Shown here in pieces: positions 56,735-64,000 of a stretch of 64,000 nucleotides of DNA. Where the stretch lies: NCBI GenBank assembly GCA_002151545.1, contig CP021237.1, positions 3,162,001 to 3,226,000 of the forward strand, given 5' to 3'. The stretch is from Sphingobacteriaceae bacterium GW460-11-11-14-LB5 (GTDB taxonomy: Bacteria; Bacteroidota; Bacteroidia; Sphingobacteriales; Sphingobacteriaceae). Made by a program: the position numbers and the translations under genes. The notes beneath the pieces are model-generated. The model was not told where the DNA came from. It worked only from the letters and a program-made list of their open reading frames with translations, and searched no databases. Within the stretch, counting starts at the first letter, position 1. Each line of letters opens with the position of its first letter.

Positions 56735-57631
56735 CTAATGAACTAATAACCTATCCAACGCCAAACTATCGCCGTTAAAGGCATTAAAATCGACTACATG
56801 ACCAATACCATTAATTTTAGCTTTATCAGAATGCTGCCAAAATTTCCAGCGGCTTTTATCCATTCTTAACTTTGGTTGATAATAATGGGCGATCCACAAA
56901 GGATAATCTTCAAAATGATCGACTAAATAATCTTCATAAAATTTAAGTCCGGTATAAACAATCGGCCTGACTTTGGTTTTCATTTCTACATAATTGAGAA
57001 AATCAGAAAGTTCTGCCCTCATTTTTAGTGGCGAAACGCCATCAAGAGATTCAATGTCCACAACAGGCGGTAAATCCCCTTTCTCTATATTAACCACCTG
57101 CAAGAAAAATTTAGCCTGCGTTTTACCATCCTTTTTGGGTCGGAAGAAATGATAAGCACCACATATAATCCCTGCTTTTGGCGCTTCACGCCAGTTGCGT
57201 TGAAAATAGGGATCAACTAACATTAATCCTTCTGTGGCTTTGATAAAGGCAAAACGGATGCTGACCTCATCCTCTTTCATTTCTTTTACTTTTTGCCAGT
57301 TTATTTTGCCCTGGTAATACGAAACATCGATTCCGTGAACCGTATATTTTTTGGGGATCTTGATATTAAAACTTTCGTAAGTTCTGTAATTGGGGTCTTG
57401 CCCCCAATCTTTAACCCAGCGCCAGGTAGCCACAAAACTTCTTAATACATAACCATAATAAAATGGAGAGAGCAAAACCAACAATAAAGCAGCAATAACC
57501 AATTTAAGCTGAACGGAAAGCGCACCTTTCTTTTTCTTGTTTGCACCAGGTTTTCTGGCTACAGGTTTCCTTGCAGCAGGTTTTCTGGCAACTGGGCTTT
57601 TGTTTATCGGGGTTCTTTTCTCTGGCGGCAT
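56735..57631 (-). CDS. GH25 lysozyme, membrane-anchored
   Basis: 298 residues from the ATG at 57631; a TTG 7 codons earlier is also open. A Lys/Arg/Pro-rich N-terminus with KPVARKP repeats (about 12-38) precedes a membrane helix (about 43-62). GH25 catalytic residues are in HGIDVSYYQGKI (about 99-110) and PVVDIESLDG (about 190-199). The enzyme should hydrolyse peptidoglycan in the periplasm while tethered to the inner membrane. Confidence 0.9.
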   Translation of the reverse strand: MPPEKRTPINKSPVARKPAARKPVARKPGANKKKKGALSVQLKLVIAALLLVLLSPFYYGYVLRSFVATWRWVKDWGQDPNYRTYESFNIKIPKKYTVHGIDVSYYQGKINWQKVKEMKEDEVSIRFAFIKATEGLMLVDPYFQRNWREAPKAGIICGAYHFFRPKKDGKTQAKFFLQVVNIEKGDLPPVVDIESLDGVSPLKMRAELSDFLNYVEMKTKVRPIVYTGLKFYEDYLVDHFEDYPLWIAHYYQPKLRMDKSRWKFWQHSDKAKINGIGHVVDFNAFNGDSLALDRLLVH

Positions 57632-57771
57632 TTGATCGGTTTCCGGATGCAAATTTGTAAAAAATTATGGGATATTTTTTGCTCATCTTTTTTAGCTCAA
57701 TAAGCGGATATTGAATTCAGATGATTAAATAATATCTGGCTTTTGGTATTTTTACTGCATCTAAATACACC

Positions 57772-59019
57772 ATGTTCAAACTTATTTTCGACACTTATAA
57801 AACATCATTTAGCGGATTAAGCAGAGAAACCTGGCTTTTGAGCATTGTAATGATGTTTAACCGATGTGGTAGTATGGCCGTTCCGTTTATGGGCTTATAC
57901 GTTACCCAAAGTTTACATCGATCGGAAATGGATGCGGGTTTGATCATCACCTTATTTGGTGTAGGTTCGATCCTTGGATCGGCAACAGGTGGAAAGCTGA
58001 CCGATATGATTGGTTTTCGCCCGGTGCAAATTCTATCGTCAATTATTGGCGGTTTGCTTTTCATGCTTTTTTCTACGATCACCCACTTTTCTACATTATG
58101 TATTTTAGCCGTAGTCATCAGCTTTTTTTCTGAGGCATTCCGTCCGGCAAATTTTACAGCAGTTGCCCATTATGCCGCAGAAGGAACCATAACCAGGTCG
58201 TACTCCTTAAACAGATTGGCCGTCAATATAGGTTGGTCGGTAGGAATCAGTTTGGCAGGTATTATTGCCTCCATAAATTACAAACTTCTATTCATTGTTG
58301 AGGGAGCTGTAAGCATTGTAGTTGGTTTATTAATCCTGTCGTTTTTGCCACAGGTGAAAGATTTTATCAAAAAAGCCAAAGAAAATGCCAGTAACATGGT
58401 GATTATGAAACCATGGAGAGACATTTTTTATGTAAAATTTATCCTGCTCACTACGGTTTTTATTACCTGTGCTTTTTTAATGTTCAGGGTTGTGCCAGTG
58501 TTTTTTAAAGAGCAATGGCACATTGATGAATTTGCCATTGGTATTATTATTGGGATTAATGGAGTAGTGATTGCCTTATTCGAAATGATCATGATTAACA
58601 AGATTGAAGCCAAAAAATCTCCCATGTTTTTCATCATCATAGGGGCAGTTTTATTTTCGGTCTCTTATATCATGTTGAGTGCTCCGGTGAGTTTTCACAT
58701 CGTTGCTGCTGCACTTACCATTGTTGTTTTTACCTGTGGGGAAATGTTCTCCTTACCCTTTATCAATACGATCGTGATCAGCAGAAGCAATGAGCATAAC
58801 AGGGGGTTATATGCGGCAGGTTATACGTTGAGCTGGTCGTGCGCACAAGTAGTCGGACCATTATTCGGATTCTTCATCGCCAAAAACTTAGGTTACAACT
58901 GGCTTTGGCTAGGGCTGGCCTGTATGCTTTTATTGTGTGCCTGGGGATTTAATACCCTGAATAAAAAGCAGGCGAAAACTGTTTTGCAAACCAGTAAAGT
59001 TCAGCTGGAAATTGAATAA
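57772..59019 (+). CDS. MFS transporter
   Basis: 415 residues, 12 predicted membrane helices. The loop 2-3 motif is GGKLTDMIGFRPVQ (about 67-80). Similar to MdtG/YttB-type drug exporters, but the substrate is not identifiable. It is divergent from the GH25 gene and convergent with GH43. Confidence 0.9.
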   Translation: MFKLIFDTYKTSFSGLSRETWLLSIVMMFNRCGSMAVPFMGLYVTQSLHRSEMDAGLIITLFGVGSILGSATGGKLTDMIGFRPVQILSSIIGGLLFMLFSTITHFSTLCILAVVISFFSEAFRPANFTAVAHYAAEGTITRSYSLNRLAVNIGWSVGISLAGIIASINYKLLFIVEGAVSIVVGLLILSFLPQVKDFIKKAKENASNMVIMKPWRDIFYVKFILLTTVFITCAFLMFRVVPVFFKEQWHIDEFAIGIIIGINGVVIALFEMIMINKIEAKKSPMFFIIIGAVLFSVSYIMLSAPVSFHIVAAALTIVVFTCGEMFSLPFINTIVISRSNEHNRGLYAAGYTLSWSCAQVVGPLFGFFIAKNLGYNWLWLGLACMLLLCAWGFNTLNKKQAKTVLQTSKVQLEIE

Positions 59020-59039
59020 AATCGCCAGCTGAACAGCAA

Positions 59040-60020
59040 TTATTTTACTTTCTGGGCTTTTACCCCTTCGTTTGTAATTTTTACAGGGAGAATATTGCCA
59101 TCTGCATCAAATTTCATCTCATCAATACAGGTAACACGGTGGTTTCCATCTGTTTCGGTTAAGGGGCGACGGTGATAAACGATATAATACTTTCCTTTTT
59201 TCTCGTTAATGATAACCGAATGATGGCCCGCGCCGGTAGCAATAGCGGCATCCTGCTTTAATATTTTTCCGATCCTTTTAAACGGGCCAAATGGCGAATC
59301 GCCCACGGCATAAGCTACAGAATAATCCGGACCAGTCCAGCCGCCTTCGCTCCACATGAAATAATATTTACCATTCCGGATGAACATATAAGGTCCTTCT
59401 ACATAATTATCAGGTGTAATTTCTTTAAAGGTCGTACCATCTTCAAAAGGCAAAAAGCCTGTAAAATCTTGATTTAATTTGGCAATATTACAATGTTTCC
59501 AGCCTCCATAAATTAAATAATACTGACCATCTTTATCTTTAAACACAAACTGATCAATAGGTTGGGCACCGTTATGAAATTTATCTACCAAAGGTTTCCC
59601 GATGTGATCTTTGTATGGTCCTTCTGGTTTATCGGCAACAGCTACGCCAATTCCGCCAATTTCTTTGTCGCTTTGAATATCATTGGCGCCAAAAAACAGG
59701 TAATATTTTTTGTCTTTTTGAACAATTGCAGGAGCCCACATCGCTTTATTGGCCCATTTTACAGCAGCCGTATCTAAAATATGCGGGTGTTTTTTCCATT
59801 TCACCAAATCATCTGATGAAAAGGCATCTAAAAAAACCTGTTCCTTATACCTGGCCGAATAAGTGGGGTAAACCCAATATTTATTGTTAAAAATAGCAGC
59901 ATCTGGATCTGCATACCAACCTTGAAAAATTGGATTTCCAGATTGGTTAATCGTTTTAGTATCCTGAGCAAAAGAAGCGAGTCCGGATAAAAGTAAAAGA
60001 GATGAGAATAGGTATTTCAT
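59040..60020 (-). CDS. GH43 family glycoside hydrolase
   Basis: 326 residues. A signal peptide ends ASFAQ (about residue 19). Five-bladed propeller with general-base Asp in WYADPDAAIF (about 35-44), a central 'MWAPAIVQKDKKYYLFF' and the acid in YVEGPYMF (about 206-213). Likely an arabinanase, xylosidase or galactosidase type enzyme in the periplasm; substrate cannot be told. Confidence 0.93.
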   Translation of the reverse strand: MKYLFSSLLLLSGLASFAQDTKTINQSGNPIFQGWYADPDAAIFNNKYWVYPTYSARYKEQVFLDAFSSDDLVKWKKHPHILDTAAVKWANKAMWAPAIVQKDKKYYLFFGANDIQSDKEIGGIGVAVADKPEGPYKDHIGKPLVDKFHNGAQPIDQFVFKDKDGQYYLIYGGWKHCNIAKLNQDFTGFLPFEDGTTFKEITPDNYVEGPYMFIRNGKYYFMWSEGGWTGPDYSVAYAVGDSPFGPFKRIGKILKQDAAIATGAGHHSVIINEKKGKYYIVYHRRPLTETDGNHRVTCIDEMKFDADGNILPVKITNEGVKAQKVK

Positions 60021-60573
60021 GGTACCAATTTAGAAAAAAAACCTGGTAAAAAAATTAACCACTAAAATCAATTGGTTGAAACCAGTTGATATGAAAACAA
60101 CAGGGATGGTCTTCGATTCCGCTCAGACGGACAGTCAACTTAAATTTATGTAATGTTTTGGAAAGCAAAACCGGTAACAATGCAGTTAAAGTAGTCCCGC
60201 CATCCGTTTCAAATCCTCGCCCTCATACTTCGGGCTGTGGGTTTTCCACTACTGTCGGGTTTAGATGGCTAGGCCTGTTATACTATTTAAAGGTACAAAT
60301 TGCATCTGTAGTGTTGCCTCCTGGGAACTGCCTGCAGTTAAATAAACCCGACAAAGCTAAATAGCCCGGAATGAAGTGCAACGAAATGAGGACTATAAGC
60401 GATGGCGGGGCTGCAGCACCTATGAAATACAGAACGCTCATTTTCAAAAAAATCGTCACCTCGACTGAAGTTTGGCGAAATAGAGAAATCTGCTGAAAAT
60501 AGATTTCCCGACTGCGTTGCACTCCGCTCGAAATGACGATCTGTTGGGTCAGAACGGATAAATGAAATTGAGC
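60021..60573. repeat. 553-bp gap with three repeat units
   Basis: Inverted pair of REP-family copies (60193-60262 reverse and 60341-60412 forward), then a palindromic unit at 60455-60540 (CGACTGAAGTTTGGCG ... CCGCTCGAAATGACG) related to the one near 5262-5412. No gene is seen. Confidence 0.65.
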
Positions 60574-61944
60574 TTATTTGCTCAGCTCTGCGAAATATTT
60601 ATGGAATAAAGGCAAAGTTTCTATTCCTTTATAATAATTGTAAATATCATATTTCTCATTCGGAGAGTGTAGTGCATCGCTATCTAAACCGAAACCAAAA
60701 AGCACCGATTTAATTCCCAGTACATCTTCAAACAAAGCCACAATTGGAATACTACCACCACCGCGTGTTGGAATAGCCTTTTTGCCAAAACTATCTTCAA
60801 TTGCTTTTTCTGCTGCCTGGTATGCAATACTATCAGTTGGGGTTACCACAGGTTCGCCACCATGGTGAGGGGTAACTTTTACCTTTACATTTTTAGGTGC
60901 AATACTTTCGAAATGTTTGGTAAAAATCTCGGCAATTTCTTCTGAGCTCTGGTGTGGAACCAAACGCATAGAAATTTTTGCATTGGCTTTACTTGGCAAT
61001 ACGGTTTTTGCACCTTCGCCAATATAACCGCTCCAAATTCCGTTTACTTCTAAAGTTGGACGGGTACCTGTACGCTCCAGCGTTGAATAACCTTTTTCAC
61101 CCCAAACTTCTTCGATATCTAAATCCTTTTTGTATTCAGCTTCGTCATAAGGTGCAGAATTTAATGCTTTTTTCTCCTCATCGGTTAATTCAAGCACTTT
61201 ATCATAAAAAGCAGGAATAGTAATGTGGTTATTTTCATCGTGTAATGAAGCGATCATTTTACAAAGAATAGTGGCCGGATTGGCTACTGCCCCACCATAA
61301 ACCCCAGAGTGTAAATCGCGGTTCGGACCAACCACTTCAACTTCCATGTAAGCTAAACCACGTAAACCGGTTTCGATTGACGGGTGTTCCATACTGATCA
61401 TTGAAGTATCAGAAATTAAAACGACATCGGCTTTTAAACGCTCAGCATTGGCTTTTACAAAAATACCAAGATTTGCAGAACCTACCTCCTCTTCGCCTTC
61501 GATCATGAATTTAACGTTACAAGCCAGGGTATTGGTTTGCATCATCAGTTCGAATGCTTTTACATGCATATAAAACTGTCCTTTATCATCACAAGCGCCA
61601 CGGGCGTAAATTTTACCATCGCGTACGGTTGGTTCAAAAGGTGGTGTATGCCAAAGTTCTAATGGATCTGCAGGTTGAACATCGTAATGGCCATATATTA
61701 AAACGGTTGGTAAAGAAGCATCTATAATTTTTTCGCCGTAAACGATAGGATATCCTGCTGTTGGGCAAATTTCTACCTGATCAGCTCCTGCATCTTTTAA
61801 TTTCTGCGCAACATAATCAGCTGTTTTTAAAACATCGCCTTTGTATTTCGGATCAGCACTAACCGATGGAAAACGCAACAACTCAAACAACTCATCTAAA
61901 AAACGTTGTTTGTGCGTTTCTACATAATTTTTAATCTCTTGCAT
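60574..61944 (-). CDS. M20 family dipeptidase (CNDP type)
   Basis: 456 residues from the ATG at 61944; a longer frame to 62061 has an unlikely N-terminus. Metal ligands in YGHYDVQPAD (about 82-91), ARGACDDKGQ (about 113-122), and EGEEEVGS (about 151-158). A typical dimerisation domain sits in the middle. It hydrolyses dipeptides in the cytoplasm. Confidence 0.94.
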   Translation of the reverse strand: MQEIKNYVETHKQRFLDELFELLRFPSVSADPKYKGDVLKTADYVAQKLKDAGADQVEICPTAGYPIVYGEKIIDASLPTVLIYGHYDVQPADPLELWHTPPFEPTVRDGKIYARGACDDKGQFYMHVKAFELMMQTNTLACNVKFMIEGEEEVGSANLGIFVKANAERLKADVVLISDTSMISMEHPSIETGLRGLAYMEVEVVGPNRDLHSGVYGGAVANPATILCKMIASLHDENNHITIPAFYDKVLELTDEEKKALNSAPYDEAEYKKDLDIEEVWGEKGYSTLERTGTRPTLEVNGIWSGYIGEGAKTVLPSKANAKISMRLVPHQSSEEIAEIFTKHFESIAPKNVKVKVTPHHGGEPVVTPTDSIAYQAAEKAIEDSFGKKAIPTRGGGSIPIVALFEDVLGIKSVLFGFGLDSDALHSPNEKYDIYNYYKGIETLPLFHKYFAELSK

Positions 61945-62246
61945 AACAAAATGAATTTGGACAAATATAGGCTTTACCAAATAAAAGGCACAGCAAGCGC
62001 TTAATAAATTATCCTCATATCGGCGTAAAACTTTAATATCGCCAGATGATAATAGGTTCAATTATTTTTTATTTAAAAGCTAAAAATCAATGTATTATCT
62101 GCAAAACGCAAAACCCGTCTGTTAATAGATACAAAAAATGATTTATTGTTTGTAAAAAAAGATTGCACAGCATTATTTATATTTACTTTTTTGTAAATTG
62201 CGCGAATAACAGATATCCTTAAATCCTGTACGAAAGAATTTTAACA
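61945..62246. other. Intergenic gap, divergent promoters
   Basis: AT-rich, about 300 bp between divergent genes. TACTTTTTTG near 62184 resembles a -7 box but has extra T. No gene is seen. Confidence 0.4.
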
Positions 62247-63221
62247 ATGAAGTTTAGCGCAAAAGTTTTTCTATCTCTGCTGCTGCTTCTTGTTGTCCGC
62301 ATCTCTTCCTTCGCTCAAGCGCAAAATCCCACCCGCGTAAGTTGCCCGGAAGCAGCCCAATATTATTCGAAAGACAGTATAAATATTGTAACCTTTGGGG
62401 CCAGTACTGTTGAAGGTGTTAAGGGATTGGGTTTCCAAACCATGCTGGAGAACAACTTTTTGAACTGTTACACCAATAAGGTAGTCGATATTACTAACCA
62501 CGGTATAGGCGGTCAGACTACTTTTCAGGGTTTGCTCAGAATTGATAATGCCATAGCCAATAGAACAGGTTTTATTGTGATTGATATGGGTATTAATGAT
62601 GCTATAGCGATTGCTGCAGGCAAAGGAAGTATAGCCGAAAGTGTTGCAAATATGAGGGTGTTGATTACAGCAAGCCTTAAACAAAAATTGATTCCGATTT
62701 TATGTACCCTTCAGTTTGTTGACGATAGGACTGTTAAAAGTTATGTTGCTGTAAATACCAATATCAGGAGCCTTAATACCGCATACCGGAAATTAGTTAC
62801 CGAGTATAAAATATATTTAGCGGATGTAAATGCGGCGATGAGGCGCGATTTTTCGCTTTATCAGGATGCATTTCATCCAAATGCACGCGGTTATAGATTG
62901 GTGAGTTATGTTATTTTCGATGCCATTAATAAAGCAATTTTTGATAAATTCTTAAAGTTTACCGTTTCTCAGAATTACCCAAATCCAGCGGCCATGCAAA
63001 CCTTTATTGATATTGTTTTGCCGGAAACGGATAAAATCAACATCCAGATTTACGATTTAATGGGCCGATTGGTAAAAACAGTGGTAAACGAATACCTTAA
63101 TACCGGAAAACACACTCTAGAAATCAATACTTCTGCTTTTGTTCCCGGCATTTATTTCTTCAAAATCTCTTCCGATTCGGGTCAATATAATTCTGCAAAA
63201 AAGTTTATTGTAGCGAGGTAA
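62247..63221 (+). CDS. SGNH hydrolase with T9SS sorting domain
   Basis: 324 residues. A signal peptide ends SSFAQA (about residue 25). SGNH blocks: FGASTVEG (about 50-57), NHGIGGQTT (about 83-91), DMGINDA (about 113-119), DAFHPNARGY (about 207-216). A type A T9SS C-terminal sorting domain follows (about 238-324, YPNPAAMQTFIDI ... KKFIVAR). Secreted esterase or lipase-like activity at the surface is likely. Confidence 0.92.
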   Translation: MKFSAKVFLSLLLLLVVRISSFAQAQNPTRVSCPEAAQYYSKDSINIVTFGASTVEGVKGLGFQTMLENNFLNCYTNKVVDITNHGIGGQTTFQGLLRIDNAIANRTGFIVIDMGINDAIAIAAGKGSIAESVANMRVLITASLKQKLIPILCTLQFVDDRTVKSYVAVNTNIRSLNTAYRKLVTEYKIYLADVNAAMRRDFSLYQDAFHPNARGYRLVSYVIFDAINKAIFDKFLKFTVSQNYPNPAAMQTFIDIVLPETDKINIQIYDLMGRLVKTVVNEYLNTGKHTLEINTSAFVPGIYFFKISSDSGQYNSAKKFIVAR

Positions 63222-63276
63222 CAAAAGATTTAAACATTAGTCTATTGATAGATTAATATGTTTTATACCTTTAACC

Positions 63277-63831
63277 ATGACCACTGAGACATTTTTCACC
63301 AATGAAGTTATTGATCTCGATCTTCTCCCAAAATACGAAGACATTCAGTTAGGCCAGCCACATCCCGATTATTGGAAAATCATCTGCATCAATCTGTTCA
63401 TCTTTTTTGGCCTGCTAGGCATAACTGTTGGTTTACTCCTGTTCTTTATCGATGAAGTAAAAGCAAACGCAAAATGGATTATCCCGCTTTATCTTGCTTT
63501 ATTAGCCATCTTCTTTTTACTCTTTCGTGCCAGTTTTAAAAAACGCGGTTATGCCATCCGTACACATGATGTAATCTATAAAAGTGGGATTATTGCCGAA
63601 TCGACCACAATTGTACCTTTAAACAGGATTCAGCATATCGAATTAAATGAAGGGATTTTTTCCAGGATGTACAAATTGGGATCATTACAAATATTTACCG
63701 CAGGTGGCCAAACCGGGCATATCCATATTTCGGGTATTGCCATTGACGAGGCAAAGCGTATTAGAGACCTGCTTTTGAAAAAACTAGACCTGCTCGAAAA
63801 CCCAATAACTGAATTGAATCCTAATGAATAA
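63277..63831 (+). CDS. Bacterial PH-domain membrane protein (YdbS-like)
   Basis: 184 residues. Two membrane helices (about 36-60 and 70-90) then a bPH2 domain (about 95-175) with GIIAESTTIVPLNRIQHIEL. Members often occur as YdbS-YdbT pairs of unknown role. The next gene overlaps by 8 bp. Confidence 0.85.
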   Translation: MTTETFFTNEVIDLDLLPKYEDIQLGQPHPDYWKIICINLFIFFGLLGITVGLLLFFIDEVKANAKWIIPLYLALLAIFFLLFRASFKKRGYAIRTHDVIYKSGIIAESTTIVPLNRIQHIELNEGIFSRMYKLGSLQIFTAGGQTGHIHISGIAIDEAKRIRDLLLKKLDLLENPITELNPNE

Positions 63832-64000
63832 CGATTTTAGCAAACCGCAACGCGAATCGGCCTTTGGTATCATCATCATGGGCTCCCATACCATGCTAAA
63901 AATTGGCAAAGCGAGTTTTTTCTTATTCATTATCGCATTTGTAAAAATGTCGGGCACTTCTTTTACCTATCTCCTGTTGGGCATTGCTGCGATCATCGTA
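63824..64000 (+). CDS. YdbT-like PH-domain membrane protein (partial, cut by window end)
   Basis: 59 residues are visible from the ATG at 63824 without a stop. It begins MNNDFSKPQRESAFGIII and continues into a hydrophobic segment (FFLFIIAFV). Overlap with the YdbS-like gene fits the YdbS-YdbT pair. The PH domains lie beyond the window. Confidence 0.7.
   Translation, partial: MNNDFSKPQRESAFGIIIMGSHTMLKIGKASFFLFIIAFVKMSGTSFTYLLLGIAAIIV

Noticed and set aside
60158..60522. Frames inside the 60-kb gap
   Set aside because: They follow the inverted REP copies; no family and no conserved start.

Overview
The window looks like a chromosomal stretch from a Bacteroidota organism, most likely Pedobacter or a close Sphingobacteriaceae relative. 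Several signs point this way: AT-rich intergenic DNA, promoter boxes of the TAnnTTTG type instead of Shine-Dalgarno sites, two proteins with type IX secretion C-terminal sorting domains, many small secreted beta-barrel proteins and lipoproteins, ECF sigma factors, GH78/GH43/GH25 glycoside hydrolases, and a high load of short palindromic intergenic repeats. The genus is an inference; no rRNA gene is present to test it. No tRNA, rRNA, CRISPR array, transposase, integrase or prophage was seen.

Layout. 1-3023: a two-gene ABC exporter on the minus strand, cut by the window start. 3.3-9.1 kb: a scramblase/LURP-like protein, a CvfB-type S1 protein, a four-helix-bundle membrane sensor without an output domain, a RecD-like helicase and a DisA_N-like nucleotide-sensor protein. 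9.4-11.7 kb: the conserved DUF3822-rsmD-coaD group. 11.9-13.8 kb: an ECF sigma factor with a coupled membrane protein, then a Nudix hydrolase. 14.2-17.7 kb: a coiled-coil membrane protein, a zinc alcohol dehydrogenase, pyrE and an SRPBCC protein. 17.9-28.9 kb: a GH78 rhamnosidase, clpB, three outer-membrane barrel proteins, a repeat protein, an Fsr-like exporter and an FMN reductase. 28.9-38.8 kb: four secreted peptidases (M28, S8 with a T9SS tail, M57, S9) and a PepSY-like protein between duplicated repeat blocks. 39-42 kb: two tandem polysaccharide deacetylase lipoproteins and an RsiV/DUF3298 lipoprotein. 42.2-45.5 kb: small housekeeping and unknown genes. 45.9-50.9 kb: an ABC-F ATPase, a DUF4397 lipoprotein, an ECF sigma factor overlapping an anti-sigma-like/beta-barrel protein, and a Uma2 protein. 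51-55.3 kb: slyD and a YyaL-type DUF255 gene, separated by a 1.7-kb insert. 55.5-64 kb: a dipeptide epimerase, a GH25 lysozyme, an MFS transporter, GH43, an M20 dipeptidase, an SGNH hydrolase with a T9SS tail, and two PH-domain proteins, the last cut by the window end.

Functionally most of the window is ordinary chromosome: cell-envelope upkeep, extracellular polymer and peptide breakdown, and core metabolism. The most unusual structure is the 1.7-kb insert between slyD and the yyaL-like gene. Its two ends carry diverged direct repeats spanning the old yyaL/slyD junction, so each flank keeps one intact gene and one relic. The insert holds two unrecognised AT-rich genes and a hairpin-terminated candidate small RNA. 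A second candidate RNA of similar layout lies near 14 kb. Other points of interest are a mobile-element-like pair of palindromic elements with matching terminal inverted repeats, a 975-bp-spaced duplication flanking the PepSY gene, and a large family of short repeats that fills most intergenic gaps.
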